64,000 bases of DNA from Lachnospiraceae bacterium (lineage in GTDB: Bacteria; Bacillota; Clostridia; Lachnospirales; Lachnospiraceae), in NCBI GenBank assembly GCA_017550165.1, contig JAFZQH010000022.1, positions 186,001 to 250,000 of the forward strand, written 5' to 3'. Below are positions 17,524 through 26,732 of this stretch, one piece after another. Both the position numbers and the translations under genes were made by a program. Each line of letters begins with the position of its first letter. Position 1 is the first letter of the stretch. Under the pieces are notes generated by a model that worked only from the letters and a program-made list of their open reading frames with translations, ran no database searches and was not told the DNA's origin.

Positions 17524-19683
17524 TTATTGTCTTCTTCTCCGATCATGTTCGTCCCGGTAGAAACGGCGTTTTTCTTCATACATTCTGTCGTCGGCCTCTG
17601 CCCTTCTGGCATTGTAATCGGGATCTCCGCCTTCAGCATAGGAGTACCCTATAGCCACATAAACTCCCTTTTCCCCGGCCATGGATCTTAATTCCTCTAT
17701 CCGGCTTTCAAACTCCTGTATGCTGTCATAATATGTATAAACGGCAAACTCGTCACCACCCAAACGGTACACATTCTCATGCCCGAATATATCTGTAAGG
17801 CAGGTCGCAGCCGTCTTTATAAGTTCATCCCCGGCAGCATGGCCTCCGGTATCATTCACGGCTTTCAGCCCGTTTATATCACACATAACAAAGCCATATG
17901 AACGTGAGGTATCCAGCTCCTCCATTTCGAACTTCCTCATGGCCCGCCTGTTGCCTACACCGGTAAGAGCATCATGATAACTGTAATCCACAAGGCGTCT
18001 GTGACCATCTCTCTGGGAGATCATCGACGACATGAAGAACATCAGAAGTTTCATGATCTCGGATATCTCTTTCATCATTTCAGGCGGCGGGTTGTCAACG
18101 CCGAAGAAGCCTATATACTCTCCCTCAAGCATGATCGGACCCGTGACCAATGTCCGGATGCCCTGCGGTTTCAATATATTATACATTTTTTCACTCACTT
18201 CACGGTATTTTTCCATATCGTAGATCAGTACATGACCGCCCTTTTTATACTCATCGTACCAGACATCTATCACCCCGTTATACGGCAGGCCTTTAAGATT
18301 ATCGATCTCCGGTTCGACGCCTGCCGCACAATACTCATATGTGTTATCAAATGTACCGTCATGATTGTCTTCAAAAATGTAAGCCCGGTCGGCATTAAGC
18401 TCCGTACACAGATATTCCAGCACCTTATCGAGTTTTGATTCAAAATCCTCTGTATCCGTAACACACTGCAGAAGCCGGTTGATAAAACGGTCCCTTTCAA
18501 GTGAAGTCTTCTCGGATACCCACCAGGAATATATCTGAAGAGCCATCATTACAAAGAATATAACAAGGCCTAATCTGAACCAGCTTCCACGTCCTATGGA
18601 CACCTTTTTGCCGATGATGTATCTGATTATATCGGTAAAAGAAGTAACAACAAAGATCGCTGCTCCGATATAAAAATACTTCATATTGGATGACATCTTC
18701 TTTTTGCGGCAGTAAACTTCATTATCAAGGAGAATTACCACCATCATCAGAAGCTCCGAAATATATGAAAAGTATACGGTTGCAGTCATCGTATGGATGT
18801 CTGCGCCAAAGTAATACCTGGAGAACAGCAGCCATCCGAAACACGCAACGGAAATAATGAATGAAAGATACAGATAGATCTTTCTCCTTGTCTTTGTAAT
18901 ATAATAAACGAAATATATCATCGGAAAAACAGCAAGATGCGGGATCCCGTAAATAACCTCCCTGCAGGCATAGACCGTGCCCGTCAGAAGCTGTGGCATA
19001 CCGGTATCACTCAGACTCCACAAACCCAGAAGGACCGCTGACAATCCTAATGCCCAAAGTGAGCGCATTATAGAGCTTTTCCTGAAGAGGGCCAGACATA
19101 ATGCTATGACGATCAGGCCGAATATCACCATCAAAATGGAAAGGCCCTCCGGAACTAAATTGCTTCTCGTCATGTAATAACGGAACAATTCCTCAGGTCC
19201 GTACTGGATCAGATTGATACGGCCGCCGTGCCCATCGGTAAACACCGTTTCGGCCTTGATGCGCATCGTAGCCCCCTCATCCTTGGTTCCCAGACCGATC
19301 ATATGATAGGAAACCCCGTCTCCGAGCCCTGTAAAATTCTCCTGTGTATCATAGGAATATATCAGGCTGTCATCCACATATACCTTAAACCTGAGGTTGC
19401 TGGTAGAAAGATAAACCGAATCCGTCTCCAGCATTTTATCAGGAAGCTTCTTTGATGCACTGTATTCACCGCCAAAGTTCCCGGCAAAGACAGCATCCAG
19501 ATCCAAACCTTCCCCCGAATCAAGCGTCCAGTCAGTTGAGAAATCCCTCTTTTCAGCATCCTTTTCGGCATTAAAGAAACCTTGCAGATCGGTAAAAAAT
19601 ACAATATGACCGACAAAGACAGCAAGTGCTGCAAAATACAGTATAAGAAATACATTGATCAGTTTTAAACGACTCGTTTTCAT
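17524..19683 (-). CDS. Membrane diguanylate cyclase: 7TM sensor, GAF, GGDEF
   Basis: This protein of about 719 aa begins with a TM helix, then an extracytoplasmic region (about 30-185) and a block of seven TM helices (about 190-390) like the 7TMR-DISM receptors. A GAF-like domain (about 405-555) precedes a C-terminal GGDEF domain with intact YRLGGDEFAVY, so it should make cyclic di-GMP from GTP. The RxxD inhibitory site is absent five residues upstream. ATG at 19683 with AAAAGGAAG upstream is preferred over an in-frame GTG at 19710 that lacks a clear site. The gene follows the 328-aa membrane protein. The signal sensed is unknown. Confidence 0.9.
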   Translation of the reverse strand: MKTSRLKLINVFLILYFAALAVFVGHIVFFTDLQGFFNAEKDAEKRDFSTDWTLDSGEGLDLDAVFAGNFGGEYSASKKLPDKMLETDSVYLSTSNLRFKVYVDDSLIYSYDTQENFTGLGDGVSYHMIGLGTKDEGATMRIKAETVFTDGHGGRINLIQYGPEELFRYYMTRSNLVPEGLSILMVIFGLIVIALCLALFRKSSIMRSLWALGLSAVLLGLWSLSDTGMPQLLTGTVYACREVIYGIPHLAVFPMIYFVYYITKTRRKIYLYLSFIISVACFGWLLFSRYYFGADIHTMTATVYFSYISELLMMVVILLDNEVYCRKKKMSSNMKYFYIGAAIFVVTSFTDIIRYIIGKKVSIGRGSWFRLGLVIFFVMMALQIYSWWVSEKTSLERDRFINRLLQCVTDTEDFESKLDKVLEYLCTELNADRAYIFEDNHDGTFDNTYEYCAAGVEPEIDNLKGLPYNGVIDVWYDEYKKGGHVLIYDMEKYREVSEKMYNILKPQGIRTLVTGPIMLEGEYIGFFGVDNPPPEMMKEISEIMKLLMFFMSSMISQRDGHRRLVDYSYHDALTGVGNRRAMRKFEMEELDTSRSYGFVMCDINGLKAVNDTGGHAAGDELIKTAATCLTDIFGHENVYRLGGDEFAVYTYYDSIQEFESRIEELRSMAGEKGVYVAIGYSYAEGGDPDYNARRAEADDRMYEEKRRFYRDEHDRRRRQ

Positions 19684-19711
19684 CTTCTTCCTTTTCCGGG
19701 CATCTATCACA

Positions 19712-20698
19712 TTATTCGTTCTTCATCTTATATTTCCTGTACTTTTTGGAATGCTCCTCAAGTATGGCAAAATCCGACTCCTGGGGAATACTCTGTACTG
19801 CCGTGGCCATGTAGTTTCTCATGACACCCACAAGAATAAAGGGTCTGACTAAGGTACCATGGATGATCCCCCACACGATAAGTGCAAGAACAACGCATAT
19901 GGCAATGGTCAGTAATGCGGGGTCAGACATGATCTCGATCAGTTTATTATGCTCACCGTCTTTGGCAAACTCGGAAACCTCATGTGAAATAGCCTTGATA
20001 GGTTCGCTGTACTGAGAAACCAGAACATAAAAACCACCGAAGAAGGCTCCGCCTATCACCACAAGTGAAGCCAGTCCTATACCGAACATCCGTCCCAGGT
20101 TCTTAAGCAGGGTACTGCCGTTTTTAAAAAATATAACCGCCCCTTCGCAGGTAGCCTTAAACGCACTTATATCCCTGCGGTAGAATATCCATCCCAGACA
20201 GCAGTCACACAGGAAACCGACAACAACACTGATGGCGATGCTGATAGCGCTGCCGATGGAACTGCCTGTATCTCCGCCTACTGCTTCTCCGATCTTGGTT
20301 ATGACACGACCCAATTCATTAAATATCCCCTTGATCACACTGGTTGCAGCGTAATACAATGCAACGGTGGTAAATCTCTCCTTCACCATGGCTTTGCCGG
20401 TACCGTATATATCCTCAGGAAGCTGATCCTCGGTAACCGCCTTGGTCATTACGGCGATCTGGCCCGCCTTGAAGATATAGCTGAAGAAGTGGGACAATAC
20501 AGCCACAAGTACTATACCTATAAGGATCCCGATGCCCAGCCCGTACATTCCCTGACCGACAATCCGGTCAGACAAAAGAAATCCTATTGCAGACAAGGCA
20601 ACGATAACGATAAACATTATCAGGTTAAAAACAAATCTTTTCAGGGAAAATGTGAGAGTTTTCTTGTATATCTCTCCATTGCTCAACTTTGGTTCCAT
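19712..20698 (-). CDS. Uncharacterised polytopic membrane protein
   Basis: I do not recognise this 328-aa protein. It shows about six hydrophobic segments (roughly residues 22-45, 50-80, 150-180, 205-230, 262-285 and one following), with a long, partly charged loop at 85-130 and a basic C-terminal tail (HSKKYRKYKMKNE). A double Cys (CDCCLGW) is in the third hydrophobic segment. AGGAGGAG sits five bases before the ATG. It lies between the M13 peptidase gene and the diguanylate cyclase gene on one transcript, so a part in envelope sensing or transport is possible but not shown. Confidence 0.75.
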   Translation of the reverse strand: MEPKLSNGEIYKKTLTFSLKRFVFNLIMFIVIVALSAIGFLLSDRIVGQGMYGLGIGILIGIVLVAVLSHFFSYIFKAGQIAVMTKAVTEDQLPEDIYGTGKAMVKERFTTVALYYAATSVIKGIFNELGRVITKIGEAVGGDTGSSIGSAISIAISVVVGFLCDCCLGWIFYRRDISAFKATCEGAVIFFKNGSTLLKNLGRMFGIGLASLVVIGGAFFGGFYVLVSQYSEPIKAISHEVSEFAKDGEHNKLIEIMSDPALLTIAICVVLALIVWGIIHGTLVRPFILVGVMRNYMATAVQSIPQESDFAILEEHSKKYRKYKMKNE

Positions 20699-20721
20699 TA
20701 TTTCTCCTCCTAAAGGGTTCT

Positions 20722-22866
20722 TTACTTATCGTTCCACAATACTATCCGTTTATCGGGCGCGAGGTACATTCCGTCTCCTTCTTTAACACCCATTTTATCA
20801 TATATCATGTCAAACATCTGGAGATTCACATTGACGCGCAGATGGTTAAAGGGATGTGTGTCCGTGGAATTGGCCAACAATTCCTGCTGGGTAAATGTCT
20901 GTGCCCAGGGAGCAGCAAGACTCTTTAAGAATCTGTCATAATCAAGTCCCTCGGCCTTCTCGGCACATTTTAAGATAGCCTGCATGCCTGAAAGATCTGC
21001 AGTTGCCTCAGCGACGATGATCTGACCGTTTACATTCTGCCCCGGCAAATATTCTATGGTACTGAAATACTCACTGATCTTGTTGCATTTATCAAGAAAA
21101 GACTTAAGAGCCTTGTCAGAGAATATAGGTTTGGGCGCTCCGTACGCATCCAGCTGTGACCCCAAATAATCAAATCCGTGGCTTATCTCATGTCCTATGA
21201 CATTACCTATTCCTGCCAGGAGATCGTTATCCGTCCTTTCTTTATCAAACAGCACACTTGTAACTACCCCCGGATATATATTTATGGAATTACTGGTGGC
21301 CTCATAGAATGCATTGGCCATAGTCGGTGTTATGGATACCCATGTTGTATCCGCTGAAGCCTTCTTGTTGATCTTTTTGCTCTCCCACTCATTGCGGGAC
21401 TCTTTCAGCAAAAGATAGTTGGATAACAAGCTGCCACCCTTATCTGTGGATTTCAGGTCAACCCCTGCAAAATCCCTGTATCCGCTGACAGGCTCCAGTA
21501 TGTTCAATGTTATATTATCAAGTTTTTCCTTTAACAGGGCCGCCGACATATCATCCAGCCAAACCGTCTTATCTGTCAGTTCCTTGTATGCATCAATGAT
21601 ATCCGCTGTCAGCTTTTTGATGCGGTCAATCCCATCCCGGCCAATGGCCTCATCAACATATATCTTTGATACTAAATGAGAAAATGTTTCAAGATTCTTA
21701 CATGCATCAAATGCAAATGATTCAGCTGTTCCATTTTGGGATGTAAACAAAAGATTGCCGGAAGGATCTCTGTATGGCCTGGTTTCGGTTAGAACCTTTG
21801 CTTTTGTAACAAGCTTAATGGTCTCGAGATTCTCCTCTGTCCACAGGTCGTTAAGAGCAGTGATCCACTCCCGGCCTGATACAGAGTATTCCTCTGCTGT
21901 ATCCTTCTTAAGCTTTTTCAGCATGCCCTTAATGGGGAGTTTCGGTCCCAGACTGCAAAGCTTATCAAGAGTGATACTGCTGTTTTTAGCAGCCTCCGCA
22001 AAAGATCCGTATTCAGCCTTTATATACATTTGTGTACTGTCGGCATGTTTGCCGTAGGCTTTTTCAAAAGCAATGACCTGTTGAAATACATCCGTCATCT
22101 GTTCCTTTTCCAGCCCAAGATACTGGTAGTCAGCAAATGCCATGGCAGCATAGTTAAGCAGCACCGCATCGTATTGTTCCTGTGTTGCAGGATCATCAAC
22201 ATCCTGATAATAGGAGCTTCCCACTACAGCATCAAAAAGAAGGTAATTAGGCATTATGGAAACACAGATATTTGATCTGGTATCAACAATTCCCAAAAAT
22301 GCATTGATAAAAGGAGTAAAAGGGAATTTGTCCGAAGAAAGCAGTTCATTCATTTTATCAATCGAGGTTACTGCATCGATCATATCAAAATAGGGTTGCA
22401 CCTCGGATATTCCGATCTTCTTCAGATTATCCAGATCCTTTGCCTGCTCGTAAAAGATACGCAGCTGGTCCAGATCATGACCGGTGCGGGACTTGTCTTC
22501 TATCACTCCGGCAACAGTACTCTGCAGTTCTCCTGCTCTTGAAGTCAGAGTTGTAATGGACTTATCCTGATGCTCCTTTAAGGCATCATAGTTGTAATGG
22601 GTATAAACGTCGTCCTTTATCTCCGGTGCCGTCTGAGGCAGATTGCCCTGAAGAATAGTGGTAGTCCAGGGTTTACCCACCAGTTCACCCGATGATGCCT
22701 GTGAAGATGCCGCCTCCCCTGAGGCTGCAGTCGAAGCAGCAGATCCTGCCGATGAGGAAGAGACTGATGTCCCCGGACTACCGGCGTTGCACGCTGTAAG
22801 CAAGAGTGCGGCTGCTGTCATAAGGCTTATTATTATAGCTGTTATCCTGTTCTTTTCCTGTTTCAT
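20722..22866 (-). CDS. M13 family zinc metallopeptidase lipoprotein (PepO/neprilysin-like)
   Basis: The 714-aa protein has a lipoprotein signal (lipobox LLTAC, Cys about residue 26) and a Ser/Ala-rich spacer, so it is probably anchored outside the membrane. The peptidase region contains NAFYEATSN, the zinc motif HEISH within VIGHEISHGFDYLG, and a downstream EATADLSG that supplies the third ligand in place of the usual ENIAD. The C-terminus VKEGDGMYLAPDKRIVLWNDK keeps the family ending. M13 enzymes cut short peptides. Canonical members end in a conserved CxVW, here RIVLW without Cys, as in many bacterial PepO. It heads a four-gene unit. Confidence 0.93.
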   Translation of the reverse strand: MKQEKNRITAIIISLMTAAALLLTACNAGSPGTSVSSSSAGSAASTAASGEAASSQASSGELVGKPWTTTILQGNLPQTAPEIKDDVYTHYNYDALKEHQDKSITTLTSRAGELQSTVAGVIEDKSRTGHDLDQLRIFYEQAKDLDNLKKIGISEVQPYFDMIDAVTSIDKMNELLSSDKFPFTPFINAFLGIVDTRSNICVSIMPNYLLFDAVVGSSYYQDVDDPATQEQYDAVLLNYAAMAFADYQYLGLEKEQMTDVFQQVIAFEKAYGKHADSTQMYIKAEYGSFAEAAKNSSITLDKLCSLGPKLPIKGMLKKLKKDTAEEYSVSGREWITALNDLWTEENLETIKLVTKAKVLTETRPYRDPSGNLLFTSQNGTAESFAFDACKNLETFSHLVSKIYVDEAIGRDGIDRIKKLTADIIDAYKELTDKTVWLDDMSAALLKEKLDNITLNILEPVSGYRDFAGVDLKSTDKGGSLLSNYLLLKESRNEWESKKINKKASADTTWVSITPTMANAFYEATSNSINIYPGVVTSVLFDKERTDNDLLAGIGNVIGHEISHGFDYLGSQLDAYGAPKPIFSDKALKSFLDKCNKISEYFSTIEYLPGQNVNGQIIVAEATADLSGMQAILKCAEKAEGLDYDRFLKSLAAPWAQTFTQQELLANSTDTHPFNHLRVNVNLQMFDMIYDKMGVKEGDGMYLAPDKRIVLWNDK

Positions 22867-22916
22867 ACGACACCTCCCTTAATGAGAGGATTATACCAAA
22901 AAAAACGCAAACGGAA

Positions 22917-22946
22917 AAGAGGAATACCATTTCTGATATTCCTCTT
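22917..22946 (-). other. Inverted repeat upstream of the M13 peptidase gene
   Basis: Arms AAGAGGAATA (22917-22926) and TATTCCTCTT (22937-22946) form a 10-bp stem with a 10-base loop. On the minus strand a T8 run and a TATAAT (plus 22890-22895) follow. It could be an operator covering the -35 region of the peptidase promoter, or a leftover terminator. The remainder of 22867-23227 is AT-rich and shows no gene. Confidence 0.45.
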
Positions 22947-23157
22947 GTTGCATAAATCATTTTATTATTTTAGGGGATTGGATTATTCTTCTCTTTTCTT
23001 GTTATCTGTAGTGTACAACAGGAAAAATCATATTGCAATAGGTACCGGACAACATTAAGACTATCTTAATAAATCCTCAATATTATCATAATATTTGCTG
23101 ATAATTGCATAAATTGTCTGATATTTTCGAATAATTTATATTATTTATTCTATTCTT

Positions 23158-23186
23158 TCATTTCATCGAAGAGAATGTGATATAAT
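23158..23186 (+). promoter_or_regulatory. Probable promoter of the cupin gene
   Basis: TATAAT at 23181-23186 lies about 40 bases before the cupin start. The -35 region (TCATTT, 17-base spacing) is poor, so the promoter may need an activator. Confidence 0.45.
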
Positions 23187-23227
23187 CACCTTATATCAAA
23201 TAACCGGCCATAAAAGGAGAATAAACC

Positions 23228-23557
23228 ATGTTTTTCAAATTCGATGAAACAACCGTACACCAACTGGCACCGGACTGCGTCCGTCATGTCCTTGCAAGGA
23301 CCGAGAACCTCTTAAACTGCCGCCTGGATATGCAAAAAGGTCATACCGCACCTTCCCACTCTCATCCCCACGAGCAGTGTACCTATGTGATCTCAGGAAA
23401 GATAGAGATAACCGCCGGCAATGATAAGAGTATCTTATATCCCGGCGATTCCGTAAGTTTTGGGCCCAACATTGAGCATAAATATCTTGTACTGGAAGAT
23501 TCCGTGGTCCTGGAAAGCTTCACTCCCATGCGGAATGATATTATTGACTTTTCTTAA
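23228..23557 (+). CDS. Cupin domain protein
   Basis: This 109-aa single-domain cupin has motif 1 as HTAPSHSHPHEQCTYVISG (metal-binding His cluster and Glu) and motif 2 as LYPGDSVSFGPNIEHKYLV, with the pattern G(X)5HXH(X)3-4E(X)6G followed by G(X)5PXG(X)2H(X)3N. Small cupins of this sort bind a metal and act as sugar isomerases, oxygenases or ligand sensors; which applies here is not visible. AAAAGGAG precedes the ATG. Its stop overlaps the convergent C_GCAxxG_C_C gene by four bases. Confidence 0.9.
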   Translation: MFFKFDETTVHQLAPDCVRHVLARTENLLNCRLDMQKGHTAPSHSHPHEQCTYVISGKIEITAGNDKSILYPGDSVSFGPNIEHKYLVLEDSVVLESFTPMRNDIIDFS

Positions 23558-23904
23558 TCCCCGATCATTTCCGCAAGGATCCCGGCAGCATCTGCCACGA
23601 TATCGTGGCAGGTCTTGCCCACTTCTTTCTTATGTGCCACAAGGGGCTTGCATTCAATATACTTGTTGATCTTTTTGAACCTCTCTTCGAATTCGTCTTT
23701 TTTATCTATGGAGAGTTTTTCCAGGATCATCTCCGATGCAAGTACCGCACCGCATTTCCCCTCTATGCTTCTGGGAGGCGGAGTAACCTCCATGGCTTTC
23801 TCCTCGGTCAGACCGATCTTGTCTGCGAATGCTGCTGCTACTGCCTGGGAGCAGTTGGCACCATCCTTATGAAACAATCCTCTTGCTTTATTCTCGTAAT
23901 CCAT
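23554..23904 (-). CDS. C_GCAxxG_C_C family redox protein
   Basis: The 116-aa protein shows the family's spaced cysteines: NCSQAVAAAF near residue 18, GKCGAVLAS (the C_GCAxxG core, with KCGA) near 51, and later ECKPLV and KTCHDIV. The pattern suggests metal or iron-sulfur binding in a redox role; the family is named for the cysteine pattern and its function is poorly known. GGAGG is well placed before the ATG. A perfect 20-bp palindrome (CTGCCACGATATCGTGGCAG, 23592-23611) lies within its 3' coding region. Confidence 0.88.
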   Translation of the reverse strand: MDYENKARGLFHKDGANCSQAVAAAFADKIGLTEEKAMEVTPPPRSIEGKCGAVLASEMILEKLSIDKKDEFEERFKKINKYIECKPLVAHKKEVGKTCHDIVADAAGILAEMIGD

Positions 23905-24028
23905 ATACTCTTTCCTCCGGATTCTCTGTTTTCTCTGATCTCAGGTCACGATCAACATGAACCTCAACACAGAAAAATATACCACATTATCATGTTCCAA
24001 AACAATAAGAAATCATAACAAGGTTCTT

Positions 24029-24057
24029 TTGACGCACAACTGAAACCATGATATAAT
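24029..24057 (+). promoter_or_regulatory. Sigma-A promoter of the ferredoxin gene
   Basis: TTGACG (24029-24034), a 17-base spacer and TATAAT (24052-24057) give a strong consensus match 45 bases upstream of the start codon. Confidence 0.85.
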
Positions 24058-24102
24058 GTGTGAGTTGGAAAATACTTTATGGATTAATATGGAGGTAAAA
24101 CA

Positions 24103-24495
24103 ATGAAGAAGCTTAAAGTTAAAAAGGGCGCCACATGTATGGCTTGTCTTGAATGTGTCCGTGCATGTTCAGAGGCATATTACAAGGTATTTGATCCTGC
24201 CAAGTCTGTTATACAGATAGTTGATAAGAAGGGTGAGGCTAAGCCGGTTGTTTGTCCCCAATGCGGTAAGTGCGCAGAGGCTTGTCCCAATAAGGCTATC
24301 AACAAGAACGCCAAGGGCGTGTTCACAGTTGATAAGAAGCTCTGTGACGGATGCGGCAAGTGCGTTGAGGCTTGTCCCTTCAACCTTATGATCAAAGTAG
24401 AGGATAAGCCGAACTCCAGTAAATGTATCGCATGCGGCATCTGTGTCAAGAACTGCCCCATGGATGTACTTGAGATCGTTGAAGACGATAAATAA
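24103..24495 (+). CDS. Polyferredoxin with four 4Fe-4S motifs
   Basis: This 130-aa protein contains four CxxCxxCxxxC motifs: CMACLECVRAC (near residue 12), CPQCGKCAEAC, CDGCGKCVEAC and CIACGICVKNC. It could thus hold up to four [4Fe-4S] clusters, like the HycB/CooF electron-transfer subunits, though it is short and has no partner oxidoreductase beside it. The first motif has Ser where Pro usually follows the last Cys. GGAGG precedes the ATG and a strong promoter lies upstream, so it is probably abundant. The electron donor and acceptor are unknown. Confidence 0.92.
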   Translation: MKKLKVKKGATCMACLECVRACSEAYYKVFDPAKSVIQIVDKKGEAKPVVCPQCGKCAEACPNKAINKNAKGVFTVDKKLCDGCGKCVEACPFNLMIKVEDKPNSSKCIACGICVKNCPMDVLEIVEDDK

Positions 24496-24505
24496 ACAAA
24501 ATGTT

Positions 24506-25183
24506 TTAATCTAAAGATTCTATAGCCAGCAGATATCCCGATCTGTACTTAACGGTGGCCATCTCCTCAACTATCATGTTGGAGGTGGCCAGGCTTTTTT
24601 GTATAAACAGGGTGTATCTCTTAAGATTATATCTGAAACCTGTCAGGGTCAGAGATTCAACCTTCTCAGACACGGGCAGGAAGGAAACATACTTTCCGTA
24701 CTGGGATGTCCTGGCTATGGTGTATTCCCTGGGAGCAAGATATATTTTATTATTGGGATCATACATGTATACATTGACGCCTCGATCAAAAGCATAGGTA
24801 AGCCCGTGTATCCCGGCCAGCACATGATCAAGCCTGGTTCCTGTCCCCCCTATGATGTGAACCTCTCCGAAAGACGCATTACCTTCCACCAGATTAGTGG
24901 CTCTGGATATGGCCAGCTGGGTATCCGTCTCATCCTTGACCGAGGAGAATGTTCTCTTAATGATATCCTTGTTTTCCATAAAAACTTTTATCTCTTCGTG
25001 ATCAACGGAATCCATGTCCCCCATTATCTCATTGGGAGTAACTTCTGCACTCTTTAAGAAGAGGAGTCCCCTATCGACTCCTATGATATAAGGGTTCTCA
25101 AATTTATTAAGGAATCTGTATGCAAATAAATTGTCAATACTTCCTCCCGTAACTATGATAATATCTCTTTTGTTATCACTCAC
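24506..25183 (-). CDS. thiN: Thiamine pyrophosphokinase
   Basis: The 225-aa enzyme transfers pyrophosphate from ATP to thiamine, making the coenzyme TPP. It has the catalytic-domain features GGSIDNLFAYRFL, DRGLLFLKSAEVTPNEIMGDMDSVD and GGTGTRLDHVLAGI, then the C-terminal thiamine-binding domain with VSFLPVSEKVESLTLTG. The start is GTG at 25183, with AAGGAG inside the end of rpe, so translation is coupled. It is the last gene of the murE-led housekeeping operon, the standard place for thiN in Clostridia. Confidence 0.95.
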   Translation of the reverse strand: MSDNKRDIIIVTGGSIDNLFAYRFLNKFENPYIIGVDRGLLFLKSAEVTPNEIMGDMDSVDHEEIKVFMENKDIIKRTFSSVKDETDTQLAISRATNLVEGNASFGEVHIIGGTGTRLDHVLAGIHGLTYAFDRGVNVYMYDPNNKIYLAPREYTIARTSQYGKYVSFLPVSEKVESLTLTGFRYNLKRYTLFIQKSLATSNMIVEEMATVKYRSGYLLAIESLD

Positions 25184-25185
25184 TG

Positions 25186-25848
25186 CTATTGATACTCCTT
25201 AAATATCTCAAAAAAACCGGCTACATTGGCTGCCGCATCCCCGCGAAAAACTGACGATCCCGCAACTATCACATTAGCTCCGGCATCCAGCACATCTCTC
25301 ACATTATCAAGATATATCCCACCGTCCACCTGGATGTCCATATCTTTGATCCCTTTACTATCCAGCAAAGCTTTAGTCTCTCTTATACGTCCCAGAGATT
25401 CCGGTATAAACTTCTGTCCGCCGAATCCGGGATAGACCGTCATGACAAGTATCATGTCAACAAGCCCGGCAATATCCTCAAGTACGGATACCGCGGTATC
25501 AGGTCTTATGGCGACCCCGGCTTTTTTACCCGAATCCTTTATAGCGGCAATGGTGGCAGGCAGGTCTTTGCATGCTTCCTGATGAACAGTGATGATATCG
25601 GCCCCTGAGACGGCAAAATCATCAATATAACGAATAGGCTCCTCTATCATGAGATGAACATCAAATACGGCATCTGTGCACTTCCTGATAGATTTAATAA
25701 CGGGCATTCCGTAGCTGATGCTCTTTACAAATGCCCCGTCCATTACATCAATATGAATATATGTTGCTCCTGCATCGGTGACGCATCTGATCTCTTCTCC
25801 CAGCCTGGATAGATCCGCTGAAAGAAGGGATGGAGATAATGTGATCAT
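25186..25848 (-). CDS. rpe: Ribulose-phosphate 3-epimerase
   Basis: This 220-aa TIM barrel interconverts ribulose-5-phosphate and xylulose-5-phosphate. Family motifs are SLLSADLSRL, HIDVMDGAFVK (metal His and Asp), VHLMIEEP, VMTVYPGFGGQKF and QVDGGI near the C-terminus. The ATG at 25848 follows GGAGGT seven bases upstream; a frame extension to 25878 would overlap rsgA and lacks conservation. It lies directly after rsgA in the housekeeping operon. Confidence 0.96.
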   Translation of the reverse strand: MITLSPSLLSADLSRLGEEIRCVTDAGATYIHIDVMDGAFVKSISYGMPVIKSIRKCTDAVFDVHLMIEEPIRYIDDFAVSGADIITVHQEACKDLPATIAAIKDSGKKAGVAIRPDTAVSVLEDIAGLVDMILVMTVYPGFGGQKFIPESLGRIRETKALLDSKGIKDMDIQVDGGIYLDNVRDVLDAGANVIVAGSSVFRGDAAANVAGFFEIFKEYQ

Positions 25849-25849
25849 C

Positions 25850-26728
25850 TCAATACCTCCGCTTGCTCCTGATCTCATCGTATAACATAAGGTAACTTTC
25901 GTACCTTTCCTTACTGATATCTCCGGCCTCCACCGCTTCCTTTACGGCGCAATCCGGCTCGCTGACATGGGCACAACCCGAGAACCTGCATTTTTCCTCA
26001 TAAGGCCTGAACTCCGGAAAGTATAGTTTCAGATCCTCTTTTTTATCAATATCAACATAAAGTGAAGAAAACCCGGGTGTATCCATGATAAATGTATCAT
26101 CATCGATCCTGATGATCTCTGAATGCCTGGTGGTGTGCTTACCTCTGGCAAGCTTCCTGCTGATCTCTCCGGTCTCCACATCGGCATCGGGATTAATGGC
26201 CTTTATGACAGAAGATTTGCCGACACCCGACGGGCCCGCAACGGCAGACACCTTTCCACACAGGGCTTTCTTAAGCTCATCCATGCCTTCTCCGGATTTA
26301 GTGCTGGTAAAAACAAGCTTGTAGGGGGTCTTATCGTAAATCCTCCTGAACTCATCCATCTCATCGACCGTAACTATATCCCGCTTATTAAAACAGATGA
26401 CCACCGAAACATCCTGCATCTCCATAGATATAAGAAAACGGTCAAGCAGATTCAGATTAGGTGTGGGATTCTTCATGGCAAATATTACAAGTGCCTGATC
26501 TATATTGGCTACAAGGGGACGGACAAGCTCATTCTTCCGCTCATAGATGCTTTTAAGATTACCCTCCATGGCATCTTCGTCAAGGACATCTATCTCCACG
26601 TTATCTCCAACCATGGGCTTGACATTATCTTTGCGGAATACCCCCTTGGCCTTACATTCATATGTTCCGGCTCCGGGAACAAACACGTAATAAAATCCTG
26701 CTATCCCTTTGATAATCTTGCCGTACAT
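25850..26728 (-). CDS. rsgA: Ribosome small subunit-dependent GTPase RsgA
   Basis: The 292-aa late-stage 30S assembly GTPase is circularly permuted: an OB fold comes first, then G4 (NKRD), G1 (GPSGVGKSS) and G3 (DTPGFSS). A C-terminal zinc-binding region has CRFSGCAHVSEPDC. The start MYGKIIKGIAG at 26728 lies four bases past the prkC stop; an open extension to 26782 would overlap prkC by 50 bases and is unlikely. The PrkC-Stp-RsgA arrangement matches other Firmicutes, where RsgA is a known PrkC phosphorylation target. Confidence 0.96.
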   Translation of the reverse strand: MYGKIIKGIAGFYYVFVPGAGTYECKAKGVFRKDNVKPMVGDNVEIDVLDEDAMEGNLKSIYERKNELVRPLVANIDQALVIFAMKNPTPNLNLLDRFLISMEMQDVSVVICFNKRDIVTVDEMDEFRRIYDKTPYKLVFTSTKSGEGMDELKKALCGKVSAVAGPSGVGKSSVIKAINPDADVETGEISRKLARGKHTTRHSEIIRIDDDTFIMDTPGFSSLYVDIDKKEDLKLYFPEFRPYEEKCRFSGCAHVSEPDCAVKEAVEAGDISKERYESYLMLYDEIRSKRRY

Positions 26729-26732
26729 ATGA

